64,000 nt of DNA from Hyperoodon ampullatus (Eukaryota > Chordata > Mammalia > Artiodactyla > Ziphiidae). The DNA lies in NCBI GenBank assembly GCA_949752795.1, contig OX457070.1, forward strand, positions 25,506,588 through 25,570,587, read 5' to 3'. The position numbers and the translations under genes are program-made. Of the stretch, positions 47,680 to 60,060 are shown one piece after another (the first letter of the stretch is position 1; each line of letters starts with the position of its first letter). Under the pieces are notes generated by a model. It ran no database searches and was not told the DNA's origin. It was given only the letters and a program-made list of their open reading frames with translations.

Positions 47680-49448
47680 TTGCCCCTGAAACGCCCAGAG
47701 CCCTTTTATAAGGTGTGCGGGCGTCGAAGCCTAACCCAAGTCAGTGGGGACGTCACGCCACTCGCCGCAGGCAGAACTGCCTTGCTACGAAGTTTCAACG
47801 GGGAAGGACAGGGGGCCGCTTCCGACCCTTTGACTGTGGCAGAAACTACACGTACTATGCACACTGCAACTTTGATATTGGTGACCTAGTGCGAAAAGCA
47901 CTATTTTCCCCACTGGAGGGCAGAAGGCCTGTGGTGTCAAATTTCCCTGAGACAGGGCTGTTCTCTGTCTTCTCTTCACAGCTAGACTGCCTTCACAGAG
48001 AACAGAGTGTCCTTGGAGAAACAGAGTGTGTCCTGTGCATTCCAGGCGGCATCCCAGATCACCCATTGCGAAAGGGAAATCTCGACCTCTCTCCAGGGTT
48101 CAAAGGATCGATCGGATGGCCCATTCACACATTGAGGCGTTCAGGGGTTTTTCCACTGCCTTCTGGAGAAGTACTGCTGGATCTCTAGTATGCTTGTCCT
48201 ACGGCACCCAGGTCCTCACAGTGTCCCAGGGAACAACACTGCGTACAGGATCACCCTTCCTGGCTGACAGAGCAGCACCATGCTACCTAAGGCCTCCGGA
48301 TCACCAATTGGAAAGCACTGTGAAAGGCAACCCTGTGCTTTTTCTCCAGAGAGCTCGATGGCCAAAACATTCAACGGACTCCCAGAACACAGCACTAGCT
48401 CGTCTTTCGTAGGTGTCATGTCAGTGGACCTCAGGGCAGAGAGTGAGCTGCAAGGATAACACACTCCCCTGAGTGTCCGTTCCGGGTGCCCTTACTTGGC
48501 GGACCTCTGCCTATGCCACGCACAAAGTAGAGAGGGTCTGCAGTTTTCTAAATGTAGATAGATTCCCCTTGAACCCTACTACGCTTAGAGAAACTGCGAG
48601 GACACGTCGCAGCCTCCCCAAAGCCTTACGTCCCATACACCAGCCACACGTTGCCCATCACAACTCACTCGGTTTCGAACTTCATCCAGGAAGTGGCCAG
48701 AGTGCCCCCTTCTGTCTGTTTTGGCTCGCTGGAAACTGAACGGACTCGGGCAGTTTGGAACGTGCAGCTTGGCAATGTATGTGCATGGTCGCACGTCCCA
48801 GCTGTAAGCAGGACCGCTGCAGCCTCCATGCCGCCTGAAATATAGTGCTGCTGCCAGTCTCACGTCCTGGATTGCCCTATGTAGGAAAAGGGCGTTTCCC
48901 TGAGGGCAATACGGTGCTTCCAGTTCCCTGCAAGAGGCATGGGAAAAGCGCCAATGCCTAAAGGGAAAACGACACTGCCTGCCAGGCTCTTACTATGGTC
49001 CATGTATTGCATTTGGAAGATTGGGCATACATCATTCGCCAGGAAAACCTAGTCCATGGAGTGCCTTCACGTTAGTGAGCTTCTCGGAACTCTGGGATTA
49101 CTGCGTCCTCCGCACCTCCCAGGAAAGAACACTGAGACCTGAGTAGCCCTTCCTGGGCGACTTCACAACCCTCAGGGATCTTGGGCCTCCGGGCATCTCT
49201 CCCTTAACGCGGAGTGGAAAGCAGCCCACTGCTTTCTTCGTTGGAGAGCTAAGTGTCTGAGCTTTCGAAAGTCCACCCAAACACGGGCCCAGTAGGTCTT
49301 TTAAGTGTACGGCCAGTGGCTCACAGCACTGCACCAGGGCCACAATGAGAAAACACGCTACTCAGGGTTTGTCTCGGGAAGCCTCACTGGCCCTCTCTCT
49401 AAGCCAAGCAGGGCGTTGACCTTCGAAGCAACCTGACAAAGGCACGGT
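47680..49448 (+). repeat. Unit U27 (class D)
   Basis: This D unit has private CTAGACTGCC near 47982 and CCCTATGTAGG. The back half differs from the earlier D units (GTGGCCAG, AACGGACTCGG, TCTCACGTCC) and resembles U29 and U33. Confidence 0.93.
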
Positions 49449-51216
49449 TTGCCCCTGAAACGCCCAGAGCCCTTTTATAAGGTGTGCGGGCGTCGAAGCC
49501 TAACCCAAGTCAGTGGGGACGTCACGCCACTCGCCGCAGGCAGAACTGCCTTGCTACGAAGTTTCAACGGGGAAGGACAGGGGGCCGCTTCCGACCCTTT
49601 GACTGTGGCAGAAACTACACGTACTATGCACACTGCAACTTTGATATTGGTGACCTAGGGCGAAAAGCACTATTTTCCCCACTGGAGGGCAGAAGGCCTG
49701 TGGTGTCAAATTTCCGTGAGACAGGGCTGTTCTCTGTCTTCTCTTCACAGCTAGAGTGCCTTCACGGAGAACAGAGTGTCCTTGGAGAAACAGAGAGCGT
49801 CCTGTGCATTCCAGGCGGCATCCCAGATCACCCATTGCGAAAGGGAAATCTCGACCTCTCTCCAGGGTTCAAAGGATCGATCGGATGGCCCATTCACACA
49901 TTGAGGCGTTCAGCGGTTTTTCCACTGCCTTCTGGAGAAGTACTGCTGGATCTCTAGTATGCTTGTCCTACGGCACCCAGGTCCTCACAGTGTCCCAGGG
50001 AACAACACTGCATACAGGATCACCCTTCGTGGCTGACTGAGCAGCACCATGCTACCTAAGGCCTCCGGATCACCAATTGGAAAGCACTGTGAAAGGCAAC
50101 CCTGTGCTTTTTCTCCAGAGAGCTCGATGACCAAAACATTCAACAGACTCCCAGAACACAGCCCTAGCTCGTCTTTCGTAGGTGTCATGTCAGTGGACCT
50201 CAGGGCAGAGAGTGAGCTGCAAGGATGACACACTCTCCTAAGTGTCCGTTCCGGGTGCCCTTACTTGGCGGACCTCTGCCTATGCCACGCACAAAGTAGA
50301 GAGGCCCTGCAGTTTTCTAAATGTAGATAGATTCCCCTGAACCCTACTACGCTTAGAGAAACTGCGAGGACACGTCGCAGCCTCCCCAAAGCCTTACGTC
50401 CCATACACCAGCCACACGTTGCCCATCACAACTCACTCGGTTTCGAACTTCATCCAGGAAGTGGCCAGAGTGCCCCCTTCTGTCTGTTTTGGCTCGCTGG
50501 AAACTGAACGTACTCGGGCAGTTTGGAACGTGCAGCTTGGCAATGTATGTGCATGGTCGCACGTCCCAGCTGTAAGCAGGACGGCTGCAGCCTCCATGCC
50601 GCCTGAAATATAGTGCTGCTGCCAGTCTCACGTCCTGGATTGCCCTACGTAGGAAAAGGGCGTTTCCCTGAGGGCAATACGGTGCTTCCAGTTCCCTGCA
50701 AGAGGCATGGGAAAGGCGCCAATGCCTAAAGGGAAAACGACACTGCCTGCCAGGCTCTTACTATGGTCCATGTATTGCATTTGGAAGATTGGGCATACAT
50801 CATTCACCAGGAAAACCTAGTCCATGGAGTGCCTTCACGTTAGTGAGCTTCTCGGACCTGTGGGATTACTGCATCCTCTGCACCTCCCAGGAAAGAACAC
50901 TGAGACCTGAGTAGCCCTTCCTGGGCGACTTCACAACCCTCAGGGATCTTGGGCCTCCGGGCATCTCTCCCTTAACGCGGAGTGGAAAGCAGCCCACTGC
51001 TTTCTTCGTTGGAGAGCTAAGTGTCTGAGCTTTCGAAAGTCCACCCAAACACGGGCCCAGCAGGTCTTTTAAGTGTACGGCCAGTGGCTCACAGCACTGC
51101 ACCAGGGCCACAATGAGAAGACACGCTCCTCAGGGTTTGTCTCGGGAAGCCTCACTGGCCGTCTCTCTAAGCCAAGCAGGGCGTTGACCTTCGAAGCAAC
51201 CTGACAAAGGCACGGT
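49449..51216 (+). repeat. Unit U28 (class E)
   Basis: This is a near-copy of U26, with CCGTGAGAC, GATGACC, GGACCTGTGGG and the GAGAAGACAC end. It is the last E unit of the regular dimeric domain. Confidence 0.93.
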
Positions 51217-52985
51217 TTGCCCCTGAAACGCCCAGAGCCCTTTTATAAGGTGTGCGGGCGTCGAAGCCTAACCCAAGTCAGTGGGGACGTCACGCCACTC
51301 GCCGCAGGCAGAACTGCCTTGCTACGAAGTTTCAACGGGGAAGGACAGGGGGCCGCTTCCGACCCTTTGACTGTGGCAGAAACTACACGTACTATGCACA
51401 CTGCAACTTTGATATTGGTGACCTAGTGCGAAAAGCACTATTTTCCCCACTGGAGGGCAGAAGGCCTGTGGTGTCAAATTTCCCTGAGACAGGGCTGTTC
51501 TCTGTCTTCTCTTCACAGCTAGAGTGCCTTCACAGAGAACAGAGTGTCCTTGGAGAAACAGAGTGTGTCCTGTGCATTCCAGGCGGCATCCCAGATCACC
51601 CATTGCGAAAGGGAAATCTCGACCTCTCTCCAGGGTTCAAAGGATCGATCGGATGGCCCATTCACACATTGAGGCGTTCAGGGGTTTTTCCACTGCCTTC
51701 TGGAGAAGTACTGCTGGATCTCTAGTATGCTTGTCCTACGGCACCCAGGTCCTCACAGTGTCCCAGGGAACAACACTGCGTACAGGATCACCCTTCCTGG
51801 CTGACAGAGCAGCACCATGCTACCTAAGGCCTCCGGATCACCAATTGGAAAGCACTGTGAAAGGCAACCCTGTGCTTTTTCTCCAGAGAGCTCGATGGCC
51901 AAAACATTCAACGGACTCCCAGAACACAGCACTAGCTCGTCTTTCGTAGGTGTCATGTCAGTGGACCTCAGGGCAGAGAGTGAGCTGCAAGGATAACACA
52001 CTCCCCTGAGTGTCCGTTCCGGGTGCCCTTACTTGGCGGACCTCTGCCTATGCCACGCACAAAGTAGAGAGGGTCTGCAGTTTTCTAAATGTAGATAGAT
52101 TCCCCTTGAACCCTACTACGCTTAGAGAAACTGCGAGGACACGTCGCAGCCTCCCCAAAGCCTTACGTCCCATACACCAGCCACACGTTGCCCATCACAA
52201 CTCACTCGGTTTCGAACTTCATCCAGGAAGTGGCCAGAGTGCCCCCTTCTGTCTGTTTTGGCTCGCTGGAAACTGAACGGACTCGGGCAGTTTGGAACGT
52301 GCAGCTTGGCAATGTATGTGCATGGTCGCACGTCCCAGCTGTAAGCAGGACGGCTGCAGCCTCCATGCCGCCTGAAATATAGTGCTGCTGCCAGTCTCAC
52401 GTCCTGGATTGCCCTACGTAGGAAAAGGGCGTTTCCCTGAGGGCAATACGGTGCTTCCAGTTCCCTGCAAGAGGCATGGGAAAAGCGCCAATGCCTAAAG
52501 GGAAAACGACACTGCCTGCCAGGCTCTTACTATGGTCCATGTATTGCATTTGGAAGATTGGGCATACATCATTCGCCAGGAAAACCTAGTCCATGGAGTG
52601 CCTTCACGTTAGTGAGCTTCTCGGAACTCTGGGATTACTGCGTCCTCCGCACCTCCCAGGAAAGAACACTGAGACCTGAGTAGCCCTTCCTGGGCGACTT
52701 CACAACCCTCAGGGATCTTGGGCCTCCGGGCATCTCTCCCTTAACGCGGAGTGGAAAGCAGCACACTGCTTTCTTCGTTGGAGAGCTAAGTGTCTGAGCT
52801 TTCGAAAGTCCACCCAAACACGGGCCCAGCAGGTCTTTTAAGTGTACGGCCAGTGGCTCACAGCACTGCACCAGGGCCACAATGAGAAAACACGCTACTC
52901 AGTGTTTGTCTCGGGAAGCCTCACTGGCCCTCTCTCTAAGCCAAGCAGGCCGTTGACCTTCGAAGCAACCTGACAAAGGCACGGT
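51217..52985 (+). repeat. Unit U29 (class D)
   Basis: This D unit has a front like U25 and U27 and AACGGACTCGG like U27, but AGGACGGCT as in E. It is followed by another D unit, which breaks the alternation. Confidence 0.93.
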
Positions 52986-54754
52986 TTGCCCCTGAAACGC
53001 CCAGAGCCCTTTTATAAGGTGTGCGGGCGTCGAAGCCTAACCCAAGTCAGTGGGGACGTCACGCCACTCGCCGCAGGCAGAACTGCCTTGCTACGAAGTT
53101 TCAACGGGGAAGGACAGGGGGCCGCTTCCGACCCTTTGACTGTGGCAGAAACTACACGTACTATGCACACTGCAACTTTGATATTGGTGACCTAGTGCGA
53201 AAAGCACTATTTTCCCCACTGGAGGGCAGAAGGCCTGTGGTGTCAAATTTCCCTGAGACAGGGCTGTTCTCTGTCTTCTCTTCACAGCTAGAGTGCCTTC
53301 ACAGAGAACAGAGTGTCCTTGGAGAAACAGAGTGTGTCCTGTGCATTCCAGGCGGCATCCCAGATCACCCATTGCGAAAGGGAAATCTCGACCTCTCTCC
53401 AGGGTTCAAAGGATCGATCGGATGGCCCATTCACACATTGAGGCGTTCAGGGGTTTTTCCACTGCCTTCTGGAGAAGTACTGCTGGATCTCTAGTATGCT
53501 TGTCCTACGGCACCCAGGTCCTCACAGTGTCCCAGGGAACAACACTGCGTACAGGATCACCCTTCCTGGCTGACAGAGCAGCACCATGCTACCTAAGGCC
53601 TCCGGATCACCAATTGGAAAGCACTGTGAAAGGCAACCCTGTGCTTTTTCTCCAGAGAGCTCGATGGCCAAAACATTCAACGGACTCCCAGAACACAGCA
53701 CTAGCTCGTCTTTCGTAGGTGTCATGTCAGTGGACCTCAGGGCAGAGAGTGAGCTGCAAGGATAACACACTCCCCTGAGTGTCCGTTCCGGGTGCGCTTA
53801 CTTGGCGGACCTCTGCCTATGCCACGCACAAAGTAGAGAGGGTCTGCAGTTTTCTAAATGTAGATAGATTCCCCTTGAACCCTACTACGCTTAGAGAAAC
53901 TGCGAGGACACGTCGCAGCCTCCCCAAAGCCTTACGTCCCATACACCAGCCACATGTTGCCCATCACAACTCACTCGGTTTCGAACTTCATCCAGGAAGT
54001 GTCCAGAGTGCCCCCTTCTGTCTGTTTTGGCTCGCTGGAAACTGAACGTACTCGGGCAGTTTGGAACGTGCAGCTTGGCAATGTATGTGCATGGTCGCAC
54101 GTCCCAGCTGTAAGCAGGACGGCTGCAGCCTCCATGCCGCCTGAAATATAGTGCTGCTGCCAGTCTCACGTCCTGGATTGCCCTACGTAGGAAAAGGGCG
54201 TTTCCCTGAGGGCAATACGGTGCTTCCAGTTCCCTGCAAGAGGCATGGGAAAAGCGCCAATGCCTAAAGGGAAAACGACACTGCCTGCCAGGCTCTTACT
54301 ATGGTCCATGTATTGCATTTGGAAGATTGGGCATACATCATTCGCCAGGAAAACCTAGTCCATGGAGTGCCTTCACGTTAGTGAGCTTCTCGGAACTCTG
54401 GGATTACTGCGTCCTCCGCACCTCCCAGGAAAGAACACTGAGACCTGAGTAGCCCTTCCTGGGCGACTTCACAACCCTCAGGGATCTTGGGCCTCCGGGC
54501 ATCTCTCCCTTAACGCGGAGTGGAAAGCAGCACACTGCTTTCTTCGTTGGAGAGCTAAGTGTCTGAGCTTTCGAAAGTCCACCCAAACACGGGCCCAGTA
54601 GGTCTTTTAAGTGTACGGCCAGTGGCTCACAGCACTGCACCAGGGCCACAATGAGAAAACACGCTACTCAGTGTTTGTCTCGGGAAGCCTCACTGGCCCT
54701 CTCTCTAAGCCAAGCAGGCCGTTGACCTTCGAAGCAACCTGACAAAGGCACAGT
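52986..54754 (+). repeat. Unit U30 (class D)
   Basis: This second consecutive D unit has private GGTGCGCTTAC and CACATGTTGCC (a lost CpG). It has GTGTCCAG where U29 has GTGGCCAG. Confidence 0.93.
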
Positions 54755-56522
54755 TTGCCCCTGAAACGCCCAGAGCCCTTTTATAAGGTGTGCGGGCGTC
54801 GAAGCCTAACCCAAGTCAGTGGGGACGTCACGCCACTCGCCGCAGGCAGAACTGCCTTGCTACGAAGTTTCAATGGGGAAGGACAGGGGGCCGCTTCCGA
54901 CCCTTTGACTGTGGCAGAAACTACACGTACTATGCACACTGCAACTTTGATATTGGTGACCTAGTGCGAAAAGCACTATTTTCCCCACTGGAGGGCAGAA
55001 GGCCTGTGGTGTCAAATTTCCCTGAGACAGGGCTGTTCTCTGTCTTCTCTTCACAGCTAGAGTGCCTTCACAGAGAACAGAGTGTCCTTGGAGAAACAGA
55101 GAGCGTCCTGTGCATTCCAGGCGGCATCCCAGATCACCCATTGCGAAAGGGAAATCTCGACCTCTCTCCAGGGTTCAAAGGATCGATCGGATGGCCCATT
55201 CACACATTGAGGCGTTCAGCGGTTTTTCCACTGCCTTCTGGAGAAGTACTGCTGGATCTCTAGTATGCTTGTCCTACGGCACCCAGGTCCTCACAGTGTC
55301 CCAGGGAACAACACTGCATACAGGATCACCCTTCCTGGCTGACTGAGCAGCACCATGCTACCTAAGGCCTCCGGATCACCAATTGGAAAGCACTGTGAAA
55401 GGCAACCCTGTGCTTTTTCTCCAGAGAGCTCGATGGCCAAAACATTCAACAGACTCCCAGAACACAGCACTAGCTCGTCTTTCGTAGGTGTCATGTCAGT
55501 GGACCTCAGGGCAGAGCTTGAGCTGCAAGGATGACACACTCTCCTAAGTGTCCGTTCCGGGTGCCTTTACTTGGCGGACCTCTGCCTATGCCACGCACAA
55601 AGTAGAGAGGCCCTGCAGTTTTCTAAATGTAGATAGATTCCCCTGAACCCTACTACGCTTAGAGAAACTGCGAGGACACGTCGCAACCTCCCCTAAGCCT
55701 TACGTCCCATACACCAGCCACACGTTGCCCATCACAACTCACTCGGTTTCGTACTTCATCCAGGAAGTGGCCAGAGTGCCCCCTTCTGTCTGTTTTGGCT
55801 CGCTGGAAACTGAACGTACTCGGGCAGTTTGGAACGTGCAGCTTGGCAATGTATGTGCATGGTCGCACGTCCCAGCTGTAAGCAGGACCGCTGCAGCCTC
55901 CATGCCACCTGAAATATAGTGCTGCTGCCAGTCTCACGTCCTGGATTGCCCTACGTAGGAAAAGGGCGTTTCCCTGAGGGCAATACGGTGCTTCCAGTTC
56001 CCTGCAAGAGGCATGGGAAAGGCGCCAATGCCTAAAGGGAAAACGACACTGCCTGCCAGGCTCTTACTATGGTCCATGTATTGCATTTGGAAGATTGGGC
56101 ATACATCCTTCGCCAGGAAAACCTAGTCCATGGAGTGCCTTCACGTTAGTGAGCTTCTTGGAACTCTGGCATTACTGCGTCCTCCGCATCTCCCAGGAAA
56201 GAACACTGAGACCTGAGTAGCCCTTCCTGGGCGACTTCACAACCCTCAGGGATCTTGGGCCTCCGGGCATCTCTCCCTTAACGCGGAGTGGAAAGCAGCC
56301 CACTGCTTTCTTCGTTGGAGAGCTAAGTGTCTGAGCTTTCGAAAGTCCACCCAAACACGGGCCCAGCAGGTCTTTTAAGTGTACGGCCAGTGGCTCACAG
56401 CACTGCACCAGGGCCACAATGAGAAAACACGCTACTCAGTGTTTGTCTCGGGAAGCCTCACTGGCCCTCTCTCTAAGCCAAGCAGGCCGTTGACCTTCGA
56501 AGCAACCTGACAAAGGCACGGT
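54755..56522 (+). repeat. Unit U31 (D/E mosaic)
   Basis: CACAGAGAAC is D-like, while TTCAGCGG, GCATACAGG, CAACAGACTC and CCCCTGAACC are E-like. The back (TCTGGCATT, GCATCTCCC) recalls U16. Private changes include GAGCTTGAG, TCGCAACCTCCCCTAAG, TTTCGTACTTC, CCACCTGAAA and CTTCTTGGAAC. It is one of the most diverged units. Confidence 0.88.
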
Positions 56523-58291
56523 TTGCCCCTGAAACGCCCAGAGCCCTTTTATAAGGTGTGCGGGCGTCGAAGCCTAACCCAAGTCAGTGGGGACGTCACG
56601 CCACTCGCCACAGGCAGAACTGCCTTGCTACGAAGTTTCAACGGGGAAGGACAGGGGGCCGCTTCCGACCCTTTGACTGTGGCAGAAACTACACGTACTA
56701 TGCACACTGCAACTTTGATATTGGTGACCTAGTGCGAAAAGCACTATTTTCCCCACTGGAGGGCAGAAGGCCTGTGGTGTCAAATTTCCCTGAGACAGGG
56801 CTGTTCTCTGTCTTCTCTTCACAGCTAGAGTGCCTTCACGGAGAACAGAGTGTCCTTGGAGAAACAGAGAGCGTCCTGTGCATTCCAGGCGGCATCCCAG
56901 ATCACCCATTGCGAAAGGGAAATCTCGACCTCTCTCCAGGGTTCAAAGGATCGATCGGATGGCCCATTCACACATTGAGGCGTTCAGCGGTTTTTCCACT
57001 GCCTTCTGGAGAAGTACTGCTGGATCTCTAGTATGCTTGTCCTACGGCACCCAGGTCCTCACAGTGTCCCAGGGAATAACACTGCGTACAGGATCACCCT
57101 TCCTGGCTGACTGAGCAGCACCATGCTACCTAAGGCCTCCGGATCACCAATTGGAAAGCACTGTGAAAGGCAACCCTGTGCTTTTTCTCCAGAGAGCTCG
57201 ATGGCCAAAACATTCAACGGACTCCCAGAACACAGCACTAGCTCGTCTTTCGTAGGTGTCATGTCAGTGGACCTCAGAGCAGAGAGTGAGCTGCAAGGAT
57301 AACACACTCCCCTGAGTGTCCGTTCCGGGTGCCCTCACTTGGCGGACCTCTGCCTATGCCACGCACAAAGTAGAGAGGCCCTGCAGTTTTCTAAATGTAG
57401 ATAGATTCCCCTTGAACCCTACTACGCTTAGAGAAACTGCGAGGACACGTCGCAGCCTCCCCAAAGCCTTACGTCCCATACACCAGCCACACGTTGCCCA
57501 TCACAGCTCACTCGGTTTCGAACTTCATCCAGGAAGTGGCCAGAGTGCCCCCTTCTGTCTGTTTTGGCTCGCTGGAAACTGAACGTACTCGGGCAGTTTG
57601 GAACGTGCAGCTTGGCAATGTATGTGCATGGTCGCACGTCCCAGCTGTAAGCAGGACCGCTGCAGCCTCCATGCCGCCTGAAATATAGTGCTGCTGCCAG
57701 TCTCACGTCCTGGATTGCCCTACGTAGGAAAAGGGCGTTTCCCTGAGGGCAATACGGTGCTTCCAGTTCCCTGCAAGAGGCATGGGAAAGGCGCCAATGC
57801 CTAAAGGGAAAACGACACTGCCTGCCAGGCTCTTACTATGGTCCATGTATTGCATTTGGAAGATTGGGCATACATCATTCACCAGGAAAACCTAGTCCAT
57901 GGAGTGCCTTCACGTTAGTGAGCTTCTCGGAACTCTGGGATTACTGTGTGCTCCGCACCTCCCAGGAAAGAACACTGAGACCTGAGTAGCCCTTCCTGGG
58001 CGACTTCACAACCCTCAGGGATCTTGGTCCTCCGGGCATCTCTCCCTTAACGCGTAGTGGAAAGCAGCACACTGCTTTCTTCGTTGGAGAGCTAAGTGTC
58101 TGAGCTTTCGAAAGTCCACCCAAACACGGGCCCAGCAGGTCTTTTAAGTGTACGGCCAGTGGCTCACAGCACTGCACCAGGGCCACAATGAGAAAACACG
58201 CTCCTCAGTGTTTGACTCGGGAAGCCTCACGGGCCGTCTCTCTAAGCCAAGCAGGCCGTTGACCTTCGAAGCAACCTGACAAAGGCACGGT
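56523..58291 (+). repeat. Unit U32 (type 2 front with C-like segment)
   Basis: The front is type 2 with CTAGAG. It then has AATAACACTGCG near 57072. From about 57946 to 58240 it matches class C of the distant trimeric domain: ACTGTGTG, CTTGGTCC, GCGTAGTGG, TGTTTGACTCGG and CGGGCCGTC. The intervening GTGGCCAG and TTAGAGAAAC are of the local type, so it is a mosaic. Confidence 0.88.
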
Positions 58292-60060
58292 TTGCCCCTG
58301 AAACGCCCAGAGCACTTTTATAAGGTGTGCGGGCGTCGAAGCCTAACCCAAGACAGTGGGGACGTCACGCCACTCGCCGCAGGCAGAACTGCCTTGCTAC
58401 GAAGTTTCAACGGGGAAGGACAGGGGGCCGCTTCCGACCCTTTGACTGTGGCAGAAACTACACGTACTATGCACACTGCAACTTTGATATTGGTGACCTA
58501 GTGCGAAAAGCACTATTTTCCCCACTGGAGGGCAGAAGGCCTGTGGTGTCAAATTTCCCTGAGACAGGGCTGTTCTCTGTCTTCTCTTCACAGCTAGAGT
58601 GCCTTCACAGAGAACAGAGTGTCCTTGGAGAAACAGAGAGTGTCCTGTGCATTCCAGGCGGCATCCCAGATCACCCATTGCGAAAGGGAAATCTCGACCT
58701 CTCTCCAGGGTTCAAAGGATCGATCGGATGGCCCATTCACACATTGAGGCGTTCAGGGGTTTTTCCACTGCATTCTGGAGAAGTACTGCTGGATCTCTAG
58801 TATGCTTGTCCTACGGCACCCAGGTCCTCACAGTGTCCCAGGGAACAACACTGCGTACAGGATCACCCTTCCTGGCTGACTGAGCAGCACCATGCTACCT
58901 AAGGCCTCTGGATCACCAATTGGAAAGCACTGTGAAAGGCAACCCTGTGCTTTTTCTCCAGAGAGCTCGATGGCCAAAACATTCAACGGACTCACAGAAC
59001 ACAGCACTAGCTCGTATTTCGTAGGTGTCATGTCAGTGGACCTCAGGGCAGAGAGTGAGCTGCAAGGATAACACACTCCCCTGAGTGTCCGTTCCGGGTG
59101 CCCTTACTTGGCGGACCTCTGCCTATGCCACGCACAAAGTAGAGAGGGTCTGCAGTTTTCTAAATGTAGATAGATTCCCCTTGAACCCTACTACGCTTAG
59201 AGAAACTGAGAGGACACGTCGCAGCCTCCCCAAAGCCTTACGTCCCATACACCAGCCACACGTTGCCCATCACAACTCACTCGGTTTCGAACTTCATCCA
59301 GGAAGTGGCCAGAGTGCCCCCTTCTGTCTGTTTTGGCTCGCTGGAAACTGAACGGACTCGGGCAGTTTGGAACGTGCAGCTTGGCAATGTATGTGCATGG
59401 TCGCACGTCCCAGCTGTAAGCAGGACCGCTGCAGCCTCCATGCCGCCTGAAATATAGTGCTGCTGCCAGTCTCACGTCCTGGATTGCCCTACGTAGGAAA
59501 AGGGCGTTTCCCTGAGGGCAATACGGTGCTTCCAGTTCCCTGCAAGAGGCATGGGAAAAGCGCCAATGCCTAAAGGGAAAACGACACTGCCTGCCAGGCT
59601 CTTACTATGGTCCATGTATTGCATTTGGAAGATTGGGCATACATCATTCGCCAGGAAAACCTAGTCCATGGAGTGCCTTCACGTTAGTGAGCTTCTCGGA
59701 ACTCTGGGATTACTGCGTCCTCCGCACCTCCCAGGAAAGAACACTGAGACCTGAGTAGCCCTTCCTGGGCGACTTCACAACCCTCAGGGATCTTGGGCCT
59801 CCGGGCATCTCTCCCTTAACGCGGAGTGGAAAGCAGCACACTGCTTTCTTCGTTGGAGAGCTAGGTGTCTGAGCTTTCGAAAGTCCACCCAAACACGGGC
59901 CCAGCAGGTCTTTTAAGTGTACGGCCAGTGGCTCACAGCACTGCACCAGGGCCACAATGAGAAAACACGCTACTCAGGGTTTGTCTCGGGAAGCCTCACT
60001 GGCCCTCTCTCTAAGCCAAGCAGGGCGTTGACCTTCGAAGCAACCTGACAAAGGCACGGT
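58292..60060 (+). repeat. Unit U33 (class D variant)
   Basis: This D-like unit has CTGACTGAGC where other D units have CTGACAGAGC. Private or tail-specific changes are AGCACTTTTAT just before the TATA, AAGACAGTGG, GCATTCTGG, GCCTCTGG, ACTCACAG, TCGTATTTCG and AACTGAGAGG. Confidence 0.92.

Larger units (their letters stand above)
29998..51216 (+). repeat. Dimeric higher-order repeat domain (D-E, 3536-3537 bp)
   Basis: Two unit classes strictly alternate for six dimers: 29998-33534, 33535-37070, 37071-40606, 40607-44142, 44143-47679 and 47680-51216. D has CACAGAGAAC, GTTCAGGGGTTT, CTGACAGAGC, GAGGGTCTGCAG and the extra T at CCCCTTGAACC. E has CACGGAGAAC, ACTGCATACAGG, GATGACC and CACAGCCCTAGC; most E units also have CGGACCTGTGGG. 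All units have type 2 fronts. Two sub-blocks are visible: D units U19, U21 and U23 share a 1 bp deletion, while U24, U26 and U28 share GAGAAGACAC at their ends. Confidence 0.9.
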
